A stretch of DNA of 32,791 bases from JAVBQJ01 sp045585875 (GTDB taxonomy: Bacteria; Verrucomicrobiota; Lentisphaeria; Victivallales; Victivallaceae). The DNA is taken from contig JAZMZH010000137.1 of NCBI GenBank assembly GCA_045585875.1, forward strand, positions 1-32,791, given 5' to 3'. The position numbers were made by a program, and so were the translations under genes. This document shows, in pieces, positions 7,443-15,012 of the stretch (its first letter is position 1; each line of letters begins with the position of its first letter). Below the pieces are notes generated by a model. It did no database searches. It worked only from the letters and a program-made list of their open reading frames with translations, and had not been told where the DNA came from.

Positions 7443-9752
7443 ATGAAATACGGTGAATTTCTCTCCGCCCCCGGCGGTTTCCGGATCCATGAGGCGGATC
7501 TGGTGCGCCCCTGGCACTACCTGTACACCAACGACCACATCATGCTGAAAGTCAATCAGCGGGGCCCGGTGCTGGCCCAGGCGCAGCCGCCCTGCGGCGT
7601 GGTGCTCTTCAACACCTCCCGGGGCAACCAGGAGGCCCCGTGGCAGCTCTTCATCGAAACCGACCGGGGCGTGCTGACCGCCTTTCCGTCGGCCGCCAAC
7701 GCCGATCTGCGCACCGGATTTTCCTGCACGTTTCTGCCGGATCGGGCGGAATACTCGCTCCGGTACGGAGAAGTCGAAGTGCTGACGACGCTGGGGATTT
7801 CCGAACAGGAGACCGGATTCTGGATGCGCAGCCGGATCCTCAATCACGGTGCCGCCCCCCTGCGTTTCCGCTGGCTGGCGGCGTGGCGGGTGCTTTTCGC
7901 TCCGCCGGTGATGGCGCCCTGGGACATGCCGGAGGCATATCACAGCGCATATTTCTTCAACGATCCGTTCAACGCGGTGTATGTGGCGAAACGCGATCCC
8001 GCAGGCAGCGACGCCGGGCGGGGAGGCTGTTTCATGGCGGTATCCTTTGACGCGGCGGAGGCGGAACCCCGTTACCGGGAATTCTCCGGCTACGGCGGCA
8101 TGAGCCTGCCCGCGGCGCTGCATCATCCGATGCCGGAGACCGTCCCCGGGCTCCGTTTCGGCCAAGTCCCCCCGGAGCGGCACAATGTGGGGAGCGAATG
8201 TGTCGGCGCGATGCGCAGCCGACGGCAGGAAATCCCGGCGGGCGGAGAAGCGGAAATGTCCGCATCGCTGGTCTGTCATCAGACCTCGGCGGAGCCCGCC
8301 GTGCGGCGGGGGCTGGAGGCGGCGCAAAGGCTGCTGACCCCGGAGGCACAGCGGAGCGCCATGCTGGACATGCAGAGGATTTTCCGTGAATGTTCCGGAG
8401 CGATCCGGTACGAACTGCCGGACAGGCAGCTGGAAAACTTCCTGAATTACTTTCTGCCCTGGCATCTGTACTGGGTGAAAAAACTCGACCGGGGCTGGAT
8501 GAGCGGCATGCGGGGCACCCGGGATTCGGCGCAGGATTTCTCCGGGGTGGGTATCTTTGATCCGGATGCGGCCGACGAGATGCTTCTGCAGATTCTGAGC
8601 TGTCAGAAGTCCGACGGCTCCTTTTTGCGCCAGTATTCCGCGGCGGGGCCGGAGGGGAAGCATGACGCCCGGGATTATGTGGATTCCGGCTGCTGGGTGC
8701 TGGAACTGCTCTACGACTGCATCCGGCGGCGAGGCGACGATGCCATTCTCAAACGGCGGACGCGTTTCCTGGAAACCCCGGAAACCTCCACCGTGGCGGA
8801 ACACGCGGAGCGGGCCCTGCACTATTATCTCGCGCCGGAAAACCGCGGCGTGCACGGCCTGATCCTGATCCACGAGGGCGACTGGAACGATTCGCTGAAC
8901 AACGCCGGACTGCTGGGCCGGGGCGAATCGGTGATGGTGAGCTGTCAGGTCGCGTGGCTGCTGTCGGTCCTCCACGAGGTCTTTCCCGCACGGCGGGAGG
9001 AGTTCGCCGCCGCCCGAAAGGAACTGATCGCATCCCTGCGCAAATACGCGCTGAACGGCGAGGGGTTTCTCTCCGGAGTCTATACGGACGGGGATTTCTG
9101 GCTCTTCTCGCCCGAGGACCCCGACGGAGTCCGGCGGATCAATTCGGTGGTCAACTCCTGGGGCGTGATCGCCGGAGTTTTCACGCAGGAGGAGCTGCCG
9201 ACGGTCTTCGGACACCTGCAATCCCTGCGCGGCCCCTGCGGCTACCGGCTCTTTTATCCGCCGCTGGGCAAAAAGAAGATCCCATTCGGAGGGCGACTCT
9301 CCACCGGCGACACCGCGCCGGGATTGTTTGAAAACGGGACCGTCTACAATCACGGCAGTCAGGGCTTTCTGCTGCGGGCGGCGGCGGCGGCCAAACAGTG
9401 CGGCATGATCGAGGACATCCTGCTCTGCGCCCTGCCCTACGATCAGCAGCGGCATCCGGCGGACACCGCCCTGAGCGAACCCTACGGGATCGTGAATTAC
9501 TACCGGGAAACCGCCGACGCCATGGGCGAGGGAGGTCAGCCCTTCATCTCCGGGACCGTCAGCACGCTTTACCGGGCGGTATTCGAGGGGATTCTTGGGG
9601 TCGACGTTCACAAAGACGGCATAAGAGTCTCCCCTGCCCTGCCGGAGAGCTGGCAGCACGCCTCCTGCGAATTCCGTCACCGCGGCAAAACCTGCCGGGT
9701 CAGAATCACCCGGGGAAGCGACGGCCGATGCACGGCCGTCCTTGAAGAGTGA
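7443..9752 (+). CDS. GH94-family glycoside phosphorylase
   Basis: The 769-residue enzyme has the GH94 layout: an N-terminal beta-sandwich (for example RSRILNHGAAPLRFRWLA), then an (alpha/alpha)6 barrel. Family motifs include GMRGTRDSAQD near residue 355, DGSFLRQYS, and DWNDSLNNAG at 480-489, where the general-acid Asp is expected at or near Asp483. GH94 enzymes split beta-linked disaccharides (cellobiose, chitobiose, laminaribiose and others) with phosphate to give a sugar 1-phosphate. The ATG at 7443 was chosen over upstream in-frame starts because family sequence begins there (MKYGEFLSAPGGF) and a promoter lies at 7328-7356. The gene stands alone, converging on the flavodoxin gene with an 18-nt gap. 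The acceptor specificity cannot be assigned. Confidence 0.9.
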   Translation: MKYGEFLSAPGGFRIHEADLVRPWHYLYTNDHIMLKVNQRGPVLAQAQPPCGVVLFNTSRGNQEAPWQLFIETDRGVLTAFPSAANADLRTGFSCTFLPDRAEYSLRYGEVEVLTTLGISEQETGFWMRSRILNHGAAPLRFRWLAAWRVLFAPPVMAPWDMPEAYHSAYFFNDPFNAVYVAKRDPAGSDAGRGGCFMAVSFDAAEAEPRYREFSGYGGMSLPAALHHPMPETVPGLRFGQVPPERHNVGSECVGAMRSRRQEIPAGGEAEMSASLVCHQTSAEPAVRRGLEAAQRLLTPEAQRSAMLDMQRIFRECSGAIRYELPDRQLENFLNYFLPWHLYWVKKLDRGWMSGMRGTRDSAQDFSGVGIFDPDAADEMLLQILSCQKSDGSFLRQYSAAGPEGKHDARDYVDSGCWVLELLYDCIRRRGDDAILKRRTRFLETPETSTVAEHAERALHYYLAPENRGVHGLILIHEGDWNDSLNNAGLLGRGESVMVSCQVAWLLSVLHEVFPARREEFAAARKELIASLRKYALNGEGFLSGVYTDGDFWLFSPEDPDGVRRINSVVNSWGVIAGVFTQEELPTVFGHLQSLRGPCGYRLFYPPLGKKKIPFGGRLSTGDTAPGLFENGTVYNHGSQGFLLRAAAAAKQCGMIEDILLCALPYDQQRHPADTALSEPYGIVNYYRETADAMGEGGQPFISGTVSTLYRAVFEGILGVDVHKDGIRVSPALPESWQHASCEFRHRGKTCRVRITRGSDGRCTAVLEE

Positions 9753-9770
9753 GAATTCCGGACCGGGCTT

Positions 9771-10358
9771 TCACTTCTTGGCGAAGCGACGGGTGATTTC
9801 CGCGATCCGTCTGCCGTACCGGGAAGCGGTTTCCAGATCCCCGGCGGGGGGAGCGTCCGGAACTTTGACCTGAAAACTGGAGGCCATCACCCCGAGGGAA
9901 GCGCTGTTGCGGTTCAGCGCCCGTGAGGAGGGTCCCTCCACGCTCCCCGGGGAATTCGGCTCGTTGGCGCCGGCGAGGTCGGTCACGCCGCACCAGATCA
10001 TCCCCATCTGCATGGCGAAGACCACCAGCTCCTGCATCGTCATGAGCTTGTCGCCGCTGAAATTGGACGAATTGGTGAAGCCACCGGCGATCTTGTCGCA
10101 CCATGTCCGGTTGAACCAGCGTCCCGCCGCCGCCTCCATGAAGTGCTTCATTTCACTGGCCGCCGACCCCATGTAGGTGGCGGAGCCGAAAATGATCGCG
10201 TCCGCGGCATCCAGTTTTTCCAGCGCCTTTTCCGCCTCACCGGCCGTGTAAAGTTCCACCATCGTGTCGGCGACGGCGGAAGCGCCGGAGGCGACATGCT
10301 CCGCCAGCAGTTTCGTGTGCCCGTAACGGGAGGCGTAGACAACGGCAATCCTCTTCAT
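9771..10358 (-). CDS. Flavodoxin/WrbA-like NAD(P)H-dependent FMN oxidoreductase
   Basis: The 195-residue protein begins MKRIAVVYASRYGHTKLLAEHV, with the Ser/Arg/Gly/His/Thr loop that holds FMN phosphate. FGSATYMGSAASEMKHFME and KIAGGFTNSSN correspond to the flavin-ring loops of WrbA-type flavoproteins. It probably transfers electrons from NAD(P)H to quinones or serves as a soluble electron carrier; flavodoxins can also reduce radical-SAM activases. It has its own promoter at 10406-10433 and is therefore probably not part of the epimerase/isomerase operon upstream on the same strand. Confidence 0.88.
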   Translation of the reverse strand: MKRIAVVYASRYGHTKLLAEHVASGASAVADTMVELYTAGEAEKALEKLDAADAIIFGSATYMGSAASEMKHFMEAAAGRWFNRTWCDKIAGGFTNSSNFSGDKLMTMQELVVFAMQMGMIWCGVTDLAGANEPNSPGSVEGPSSRALNRNSASLGVMASSFQVKVPDAPPAGDLETASRYGRRIAEITRRFAKK

Positions 10359-10405
10359 CTTGAATTCATCCTCTTTTCGGGCGCGGTTCGTTCCGGCCCT
10401 GTCTT

Positions 10406-10433
10406 ATCATAATCCCGTTTCCGGAAATGTCAA
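10406..10433 (-). promoter_or_regulatory. Promoter for the flavodoxin gene with internal palindrome
   Basis: Minus strand TTGACA (10433-10428), 16-nt spacer, TATGAT (10411-10406). The spacer contains the perfect palindrome TTTCCGGAAA (10418-10427), a possible regulator site. Confidence 0.6.
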
Positions 10434-10480
10434 GTCCGCTGCCGCCATTTTCCGCCGCCTGCGCCTGCGCCGGAGCAGCC

Positions 10481-10508
10481 CCGCCTCAGATGACGGCAAA
10501 TGAGGCGG
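10481..10508 (-). terminator. Possible transcript-end hairpin after the epimerase gene
   Basis: CCGCCTCA and TGAGGCGG form an 8-bp stem with a 12-nt loop, about 10 nt past the epimerase stop. No T-run follows, so it is only a weak terminator candidate. Confidence 0.35.
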
Positions 10509-10517
10509 AGCCACCGG

Positions 10518-11390
10518 TTACCGGCTCATCCACTCTCTCTCAAAGGCCAGCAGAAAGGCAGCCTCCGCATCCAGCGCGGCCTCCGAGGTGTCCGGGATCA
10601 GATCGCGCCAGACCTTGATGTCGCGTCCGACCTCCCCGCCCATGGTCGGAAACGGCTCGGAGATGATCCGCCCCTGATAGCCGATCTCCTTCAGCGCGCC
10701 GAAAATTTCCCCCCAGTCGAGATGGCCGCGGCCCGGAGCCGTGCGGTTGTTCTCCCCCGTGTGAAAGCTGGTGAGCCGATCCCCGACCAGCCGGATCGCA
10801 TCGCCGATCGAGGTTTCCTCGATATTCATGTGATAGGTGTCCAGCAGCACGCCGATGTTCGGACTGTCGATGTCCCTCACATAGGCGAGAGCTTCGGCGG
10901 CGGTGTTGATCACGCAGGTTTCAAAGCGGTTGACCGCCTCCACGCAATAGGTCACGCCGCAATCCTCGGCGACTTTGATGATTTCGCGCATGCTGTCCTT
11001 GCTGCGTTCCACAATCGCGGTCTTGTCGTTGACGATATAATCGGGCGAACCCCACCCGGCATAGCTGACGCCGGAGAGCAGCACGCCCTCCATCCGGCCG
11101 ATCCGGCGGACGATCTCCTGCAGATACCGGATGCCTCCGCGCCGGACGGATTCATCCGCCGAAGAGACGTCGTAATGCGGATCCAGGCCGAGGCTGTAGG
11201 TCAGTTCGATCCCGCAGTCGTCGGCGAGCTTTTTCAGCGAAAGCATGTGTTCTCCGGTCATTTCCAGCAGCGGCTGCGCCTGAAATTCCAGTACGTCGAA
11301 GCCGATTTCCGCGGCCTTGCGGATGTATTTGGCATGATCCGCCGCCCAGTTTTTCTCCCAGAAATTCATGAAGATTCCGAATTTGTTCAT
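10518..11390 (-). CDS. Ketose 3-epimerase, D-psicose/D-tagatose 3-epimerase family
   Basis: The 290-residue TIM barrel carries the complete catalytic set of ketohexose 3-epimerases: Glu151 (VEAVNRFE), Asp184 (LLDTYHMN), His210 (FHTGENNR) and Glu245 (ISEPF). The positions are one residue off the Glu150, Asp183, His209 and Glu244 set known for D-psicose 3-epimerase. The C-terminal GGEVGRDIKVWRD is also diagnostic. It inverts C3 of a free ketose using a divalent metal, in the cytoplasm. The start MNKFGIF at 11390 is preferred over an upstream in-frame start at 11525, which would lie inside the isomerase gene. It begins 4 nt after the isomerase stop, so isomerisation and epimerisation probably act in series on one sugar. 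Confidence 0.9.
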   Translation of the reverse strand: MNKFGIFMNFWEKNWAADHAKYIRKAAEIGFDVLEFQAQPLLEMTGEHMLSLKKLADDCGIELTYSLGLDPHYDVSSADESVRRGGIRYLQEIVRRIGRMEGVLLSGVSYAGWGSPDYIVNDKTAIVERSKDSMREIIKVAEDCGVTYCVEAVNRFETCVINTAAEALAYVRDIDSPNIGVLLDTYHMNIEETSIGDAIRLVGDRLTSFHTGENNRTAPGRGHLDWGEIFGALKEIGYQGRIISEPFPTMGGEVGRDIKVWRDLIPDTSEAALDAEAAFLLAFEREWMSR

Positions 11391-11394
11391 GATG

Positions 11395-12825
11395 TCACCT
11401 GCCCTCTCTCCATTGTTTGCGTATTTCTTCCAGCCCCGGCTGAACGGGATCGAATTCCAGATTGTCGATGAAGCGGACCGCTTCGCAAAGCACGGCGGCC
11501 CATCTGCCGTAGGTGCCGGCGACATGGTGAATATAGGGGCCGTAGATCAGCTTTTCCTCCCACAGCGGCCAGTCGGGCACCTCCATATAAACGTACGTCC
11601 CTTTGTTGTAGGGGCCCGGCACGGCCCTGCCTTCGCCGCAGAGCAGCGAATATCTGCCGCGAACGCCGTCGAACCGCGCAACGGTCAGATCGCCGGATTT
11701 CAGCGCGCAGTTGGCCGCGCCCTCCGCATGGCTCGGCAGGACGAAATGGCGGTCAATCGTATAAGCGCCCTCCGCCAGCGCCGCCGGGAAGGGGCCGCAG
11801 TGCCACAGGAGTTCGGCATTGTCGTTTTCCGGATGCCGGATCGTGAGGTCGGCGAAGAATGTCGGTTCGCGGAAATGCGTGCATCCCTGCAGCAGGATCG
11901 AAGTGAGAGCGCCGTGAATATCCGTTTCGCATGCCATCGGCAGTCCCTGCGCGGTCAGTTCGCCGTGAACGAAGCACGGGCAGAATCCCAGCTCGTGCTG
12001 GAGCTGATCCCAGCATTGCACCGCGACGGCGTCGAGGCGTTCAGCCTCCGCCCAATGCCGGATCGCAAACTCAAACGCCGCCAGGCGGAGCGGCAGATCG
12101 GCGGAAACCCTGCTGAAATCCGCGCGGGCGGTCATTTCCGCCGCCCGGGCCCTGATCGCGTTGTTCGGGGTGCTGATGTACTGCCGGGCTTCCGTCGCCA
12201 GACTGCCGATCTCCCGCGGGACGATCTGCGTGCCGAATTTCTCCAACAGCTCTCCCTCGTTAACGATCACCGAATAAAAATCGCGCGGGCGGGAGGAGAG
12301 CTGCCCGATCCGCGCCTGACGGAAATGACGCACGCAATCCGCCGCCCGCAGAAAATTCACGAATCCCTTTTCAAAGACGGGGGTATCCGGCCGGGAACTG
12401 ACGATGTACGAAAAAGGGATCCCGAACCGCTGAAATACCTTGGAGGTCGCAAAGAGTCCGCACTGGGAATCCCGGAGGCGTTCTCCGTCGGGCAGCGGCG
12501 ATTCGTCGCGGGGCCCCCAGAGCAGAACCGGTTTCCCGATCCGTTTCGCGGCCAGGGCGACGGCGTCCTCCGTCCCGAAATTGCAATGGGGGATAAAAAC
12601 GCAGTCCGCACCGCTGCGTGTGAAAAGCTCCGCGGCTTTTTCCGCATCTTCGATCCCGCGGAGCAGTCCCTCCTCGTTGACGCCCTCCAGATCGACGATA
12701 TCGCAGTCGGGAGCCAGAGTCCTGATTTTGGCGGCGATCCGTTTTTTGTACTCCAGCGCATCCTCCCGGGAAAAAAATTTCCGGCGAGTCGGCATAAAGC
12801 CGATTTTGAATTTCGGATCCATCAT
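11395..12825 (-). CDS. L-fucose/L-arabinose isomerase family protein
   Basis: The 476-residue protein matches the FucI/AraA-like fold: an N-terminal Rossmann-like domain (CDIVDLEGVNEEGLLRGIEDAEKAAELFTRSGADCVFIP), a central domain, and a C-terminal part with AVQCWDQL, ACETDIHGALTSILLQG and HHVAGTYG. Glu and Asp in ETDIHGA are likely metal or catalytic residues. The family interconverts aldoses and ketoses with Mn2+. It may be a divergent isomerase of unknown substrate rather than a true FucI. The start is the first of two ATGs (MMDPKF), with GAGG 6 nt upstream. It is the first gene of the operon, controlled by the operators at 12858-12905, and probably delivers a ketose to the 3-epimerase. Confidence 0.82.
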   Translation of the reverse strand: MMDPKFKIGFMPTRRKFFSREDALEYKKRIAAKIRTLAPDCDIVDLEGVNEEGLLRGIEDAEKAAELFTRSGADCVFIPHCNFGTEDAVALAAKRIGKPVLLWGPRDESPLPDGERLRDSQCGLFATSKVFQRFGIPFSYIVSSRPDTPVFEKGFVNFLRAADCVRHFRQARIGQLSSRPRDFYSVIVNEGELLEKFGTQIVPREIGSLATEARQYISTPNNAIRARAAEMTARADFSRVSADLPLRLAAFEFAIRHWAEAERLDAVAVQCWDQLQHELGFCPCFVHGELTAQGLPMACETDIHGALTSILLQGCTHFREPTFFADLTIRHPENDNAELLWHCGPFPAALAEGAYTIDRHFVLPSHAEGAANCALKSGDLTVARFDGVRGRYSLLCGEGRAVPGPYNKGTYVYMEVPDWPLWEEKLIYGPYIHHVAGTYGRWAAVLCEAVRFIDNLEFDPVQPGLEEIRKQWREGR

Positions 12826-12857
12826 GTTTTACCTCGTTTTCTGCGATCCATTCAATA

Positions 12858-12871
12858 TTGACACGTGACAA
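12858..12871. promoter_or_regulatory. LacI-family operator O1
   Basis: TTGACACGTGACAA differs by one base from the perfect palindrome TTGACACGTGTCAA and is centred on the CG typical of LacI/GalR sites. It overlaps the predicted start point (about 12871) of leftward transcription into the isomerase gene. The LacI-type gene starts about 130 nt away. Confidence 0.75.
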
Positions 12872-12877
12872 CATATT

Positions 12878-12905
12878 ACTATAGCACAACCTTTACACGT
12901 GTCAA
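12878..12905 (-). promoter_or_regulatory. Promoter of the isomerase/epimerase operon
   Basis: Minus strand TTGACA (12905-12900), 16-nt spacer, TATAGT (12883-12878). The -35 element lies inside operator O2 and the predicted start inside O1, so repressor binding at either site would block RNA polymerase. Confidence 0.75.
12892..12905. promoter_or_regulatory. LacI-family operator O2
   Basis: TTTACACGTGTCAA again differs by one base from TTGACACGTGTCAA. Its centre is 34 bp from that of O1, about three helical turns, which suits cooperative or looped binding by one regulator on the same DNA face. Confidence 0.75.
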
Positions 12906-12922
12906 GACAATTCCGGAAAAAT

Positions 12923-12951
12923 TTGCAAAAGGGATTGAACGGTGATACATT
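12923..12951 (+). promoter_or_regulatory. Candidate promoter for the LacI-type regulator gene
   Basis: TTGCAA (12923-12928), 17-nt spacer, TACATT (12946-12951), about 47 nt before the regulator ATG. A second plus-strand candidate, TTGACA (12858) with TATAGC (12880), overlaps the operators. Confidence 0.5.
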
Positions 12952-12998
12952 AATCATGCCGGAGCTGCGACGGCGGCAAACTCAACACGGACGGAAAG

Positions 12999-14000
12999 AT
13001 GGTTACGATCGGAGAAATCGCAAAGCAGGCGAATGTTTCACGCTATACGGCCAGCAAGGTGCTGAACGGAGACACTACAGTGCGGGCCGCCACCCGCGAG
13101 AAAATATTCGCAATCTGCGACGCTCTCGGCTATCTTCCGAACCTCAATGCGGTGCATCTCGTCCGGCGGAAAAGCACCCTGATCGGTCTGATCGTTCCGT
13201 ACATCACCGACGGCTTTTACTCCTCCCTGATTGAAAAGCTCGAAAGGCGGATCCAGGCGGAGGGACACATGCTGATCTACCGTTCCAGCTACAACGATGC
13301 CGAACTGGAGCGAAACGCCATCCGTCAGTTTCTCTCCCTGAATGTCTGCGCTCTGCTGATCGTCCCCGTGGTCGAGGCTCCGGATGCGGAAACGCACCGT
13401 CTGGCGGCGAAAAATGTTCCCGTGCTTTATCTTGACCGTCCTTTTTCCGAGGAGACCTACTGCGTTCTGAACGACAACTTCGACAGTGCGCGGCAGATGA
13501 CGGAACATCTTCTCTCCCGGACGCGCCGTCTGGCGTATCTGGACAGTTTCTACGGCTCCGCCAATCCGACCGCCGCGGATCGCCGCCGGGGCTATGAAGC
13601 GGTGATGAAACGGCACAAACTGCCGCCGGAAATCATTTCCGCGCGGGATTTCCCCGCCACGCAGGACAATGAGGATTATGCGTATGAGGTGATGATGGAC
13701 TTTTTCCGGTCGGGCCGCTCCTGCGACGGTCTGTTTTGCGTGACGGATGCCGCGGCCTTCGGTGCGGCCCGTGCGGTGCGGGAAAACGGACGGACTCCCG
13801 GCGTGGATTTTTTCATCGGCGGCCATGACAATCTCCGGTTCAGCGCCTACGCCAATCCTCCGATCACCACGATGGAACAGCCGCAGGAAGCGATCTGCCG
13901 GACGGCGGTGGAACTGCTCTTCCGGCGCTTGAAGGGAACAAATCCCAGGAAGCGCCGGTATGTTTTCCCCGCCTCGCTGATTGTCCGGAAATCCGGATGA
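12999..14000 (+). CDS. LacI/GalR-family transcriptional regulator
   Basis: The 333-residue regulator starts with a textbook LacI helix-turn-helix and hinge: VTIGEIAKQANVSRYTASKVLNG (2-24), then LGYLPNLNAVHLVRRKS (43-59). A periplasmic-binding-protein-like sugar domain follows (TLIGLIVPYITDGFYSSLIEKLE, CDGLFCVTDAAAFGAARA, ITTMEQPQEAICRTAVELL). It most likely represses the divergent isomerase/epimerase operon through the CACGTG-centred operators at 12858-12905, and is released by the pathway sugar. GGACGGAAAG precedes the ATG. Family assignment is firm; the effector is unknown. Confidence 0.93.
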   Translation: MVTIGEIAKQANVSRYTASKVLNGDTTVRAATREKIFAICDALGYLPNLNAVHLVRRKSTLIGLIVPYITDGFYSSLIEKLERRIQAEGHMLIYRSSYNDAELERNAIRQFLSLNVCALLIVPVVEAPDAETHRLAAKNVPVLYLDRPFSEETYCVLNDNFDSARQMTEHLLSRTRRLAYLDSFYGSANPTAADRRRGYEAVMKRHKLPPEIISARDFPATQDNEDYAYEVMMDFFRSGRSCDGLFCVTDAAAFGAARAVRENGRTPGVDFFIGGHDNLRFSAYANPPITTMEQPQEAICRTAVELLFRRLKGTNPRKRRYVFPASLIVRKSG

Positions 14001-14104
14001 TTCTTACGGATATCGTCCCGGAAGGGGCTCCTATCTCCGCGGCCAGTTTTGCCGCGGCCTGTCCGGTGGAAATACACGTACCCATGTCCCTGGCGGAACC
14101 GTTG

Positions 14105-14250
14105 GCGCCGCGGCAGGCCCGCGACCTCTCCGCCTCTGCCGGGAGAACAGCGGGATCTCCCGGGCCACACGGCGCGAAGCGACGAGCACGAGCAGCGCAG
14201 ATGCTTCCGGCATCGAGCAGCGCAGGGCAACCACCCCCAAGCTCAGGAGG
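14105..14250. repeat. 146-bp non-coding repeat, copy A
   Basis: This segment matches 14429-14574 with no gaps and about 6 mismatches in 146 (about 96% identity), at an offset of 324 bp. It contains internal hairpins, for example GATGC/GCATC around TTCCG. It ends in GCTCAGGAGG. Downstream (14251-14383) the two copies diverge but both keep a TTTTGCC...GGCAAAA palindrome (14306-14336 here). Apart from a 7-bp hairpin (14037-14043/14051-14057), 14001-14104 shows nothing recognisable. No coding signal is supported. Confidence 0.85.
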
Positions 14251-14383
14251 CGCGCGGGCGGCGGTTTGCCGCCGCATGAGCGCAAGCGGGAGGGGTGCGA
14301 CGATGTTTTGCCGGGAAACCCGTTTCCCAGGCAAAAAAAATCGGAAGCACACTCCAGCGCGCCTCCGGAATCCATAAAAAAAC

Positions 14384-14409
14384 TGGGGTGGTAAACGGGA
14401 CTCGAACCC
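14384..14409 (-). repeat. tRNA-His 3'-end fragment
   Basis: These 26 nt match the TpsiC arm, acceptor 3' strand, C73 and CCA of the intact tRNA-His at 14711-14736 (24 of 26 identical). No 5' half of a tRNA is attached. In the T-stem an A-U pair of the intact gene is replaced by a C-G pair, a compensatory change, so the fragment seems to derive from another functional tRNA-His rather than from simple decay. Confidence 0.75.
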
Positions 14410-14428
14410 GGCTTCGCCCTTCGGGACT

Positions 14429-14574
14429 GCGCCGCGGCAGGCCCGCGACCTCTCCGCCTCCGCCGGAAGAACGGCGGGATCTCCCGGGCCACACGGCGCG
14501 AAGCGACGAGCACAAGCAGCGCAGATGCTTCCGGCATCGAGCAGCGCAGGGCAACCACACACAAGCTCAGGAGG
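14429..14574. repeat. 146-bp non-coding repeat, copy B
   Basis: Second copy of the element at 14105-14250. It is followed by a diverged linker with a second TTTTGCC...GGCAAAA palindrome (14638-14668) and then the 3' end of tRNA-His at 14711. The two units together span about 14105-14736 with a period of 324-327 bp. Confidence 0.85.
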
Positions 14575-14710
14575 ACGCGCCCGGCGGCCGCGCCGCCACG
14601 AGCGCAGCGGAGCGAAGCGCGGCGAAGATACGATCTGTTTTGCCGGAAACTCTGTTTCCGAGGCAAAAAAATCGGAGCTGCGCCGGGGCGCACCTCCGTG
14701 TATGCAAGAA

Positions 14711-14788
14711 TGGGGTGGTAGAAGGGACTCGAACCCTCGGCCTCCTGGGCCACAACCAGGCGCTCTAACCAACTGAGCTACAACCACC
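14711..14788 (-). tRNA. tRNA-His (GTG anticodon)
   Basis: The minus strand folds as a cloverleaf: acceptor GTGGTTG/CTACCAC, D-stem GCTC/GAGC, anticodon stem CCTGG/CCAGG with loop TTGTGGC (anticodon GTG), T-arm GAGGG-TTCGAGT-CCCTT. The His identity elements are present: an extra G at -1 (14788) facing discriminator C73 (14714). CCA is encoded (14713-14711). The acceptor stem has one T-T mismatch at the 6-67 pair. Adjacent open frames on both strands are artefacts of translating the tRNA and repeats. Confidence 0.97.
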
Positions 14789-14807
14789 ACGTAAATCAGA
14801 CTCTTTT

Positions 14808-14835
14808 AATATACCGCTTCGCGGAGAAAAAGCAA
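14808..14835 (-). promoter_or_regulatory. Promoter of tRNA-His
   Basis: Minus strand TTGCTT (14835-14830), 16-nt spacer, TATATT (14813-14808), about 20 nt upstream of the mature 5' end. Confidence 0.55.
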
Positions 14836-14836
14836 A

Positions 14837-14875
14837 CCGGAACGCCGGATTTTTCATGAATTTCCGGCGTTCCGG
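14837..14875. repeat. 13-bp perfect inverted repeat
   Basis: CCGGAACGCCGGA and TCCGGCGTTCCGG flank a 13-nt loop. On the minus strand it is followed by TTTGCTTTTTC, so it could end leftward transcription just before the tRNA promoter. Confidence 0.45.
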
Positions 14876-14940
14876 AATCCGTTTCCGGCTCCGGTCCCGC
14901 CTTTCTTCCGGGAATATCACGTTTTTCTCCCGGGAGTTTC

Positions 14941-14968
14941 TTGCCGAATACTTTTCTTCTGCTATATT
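14941..14968 (+). promoter_or_regulatory. Promoter of the MBL-fold hydrolase gene
   Basis: TTGCCG (14941-14946), 16-nt spacer, TATATT (14963-14968), giving a leader of about 40 nt before the ATG at 15013. Confidence 0.6.
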
Positions 14969-15012
14969 ACTGTAAATATGTTTTGTGTTTCACCGCCGGA
15001 TTAAGGATCATT

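Noticed and set aside
14306..14668. Intrinsic terminators at the TTTTGCC...GGCAAAA palindromes
   Set aside because: The T-run precedes the stem on the minus strand, and A follows on the plus strand; the polarity is wrong for termination.
13864..14790. Long minus-strand frame and several plus-strand frames across the tRNA-His and repeats
   Set aside because: They translate the tRNA (AQLVRAPGCGPGG...FES pattern) and the non-coding repeats; no ribosome sites or real domains.
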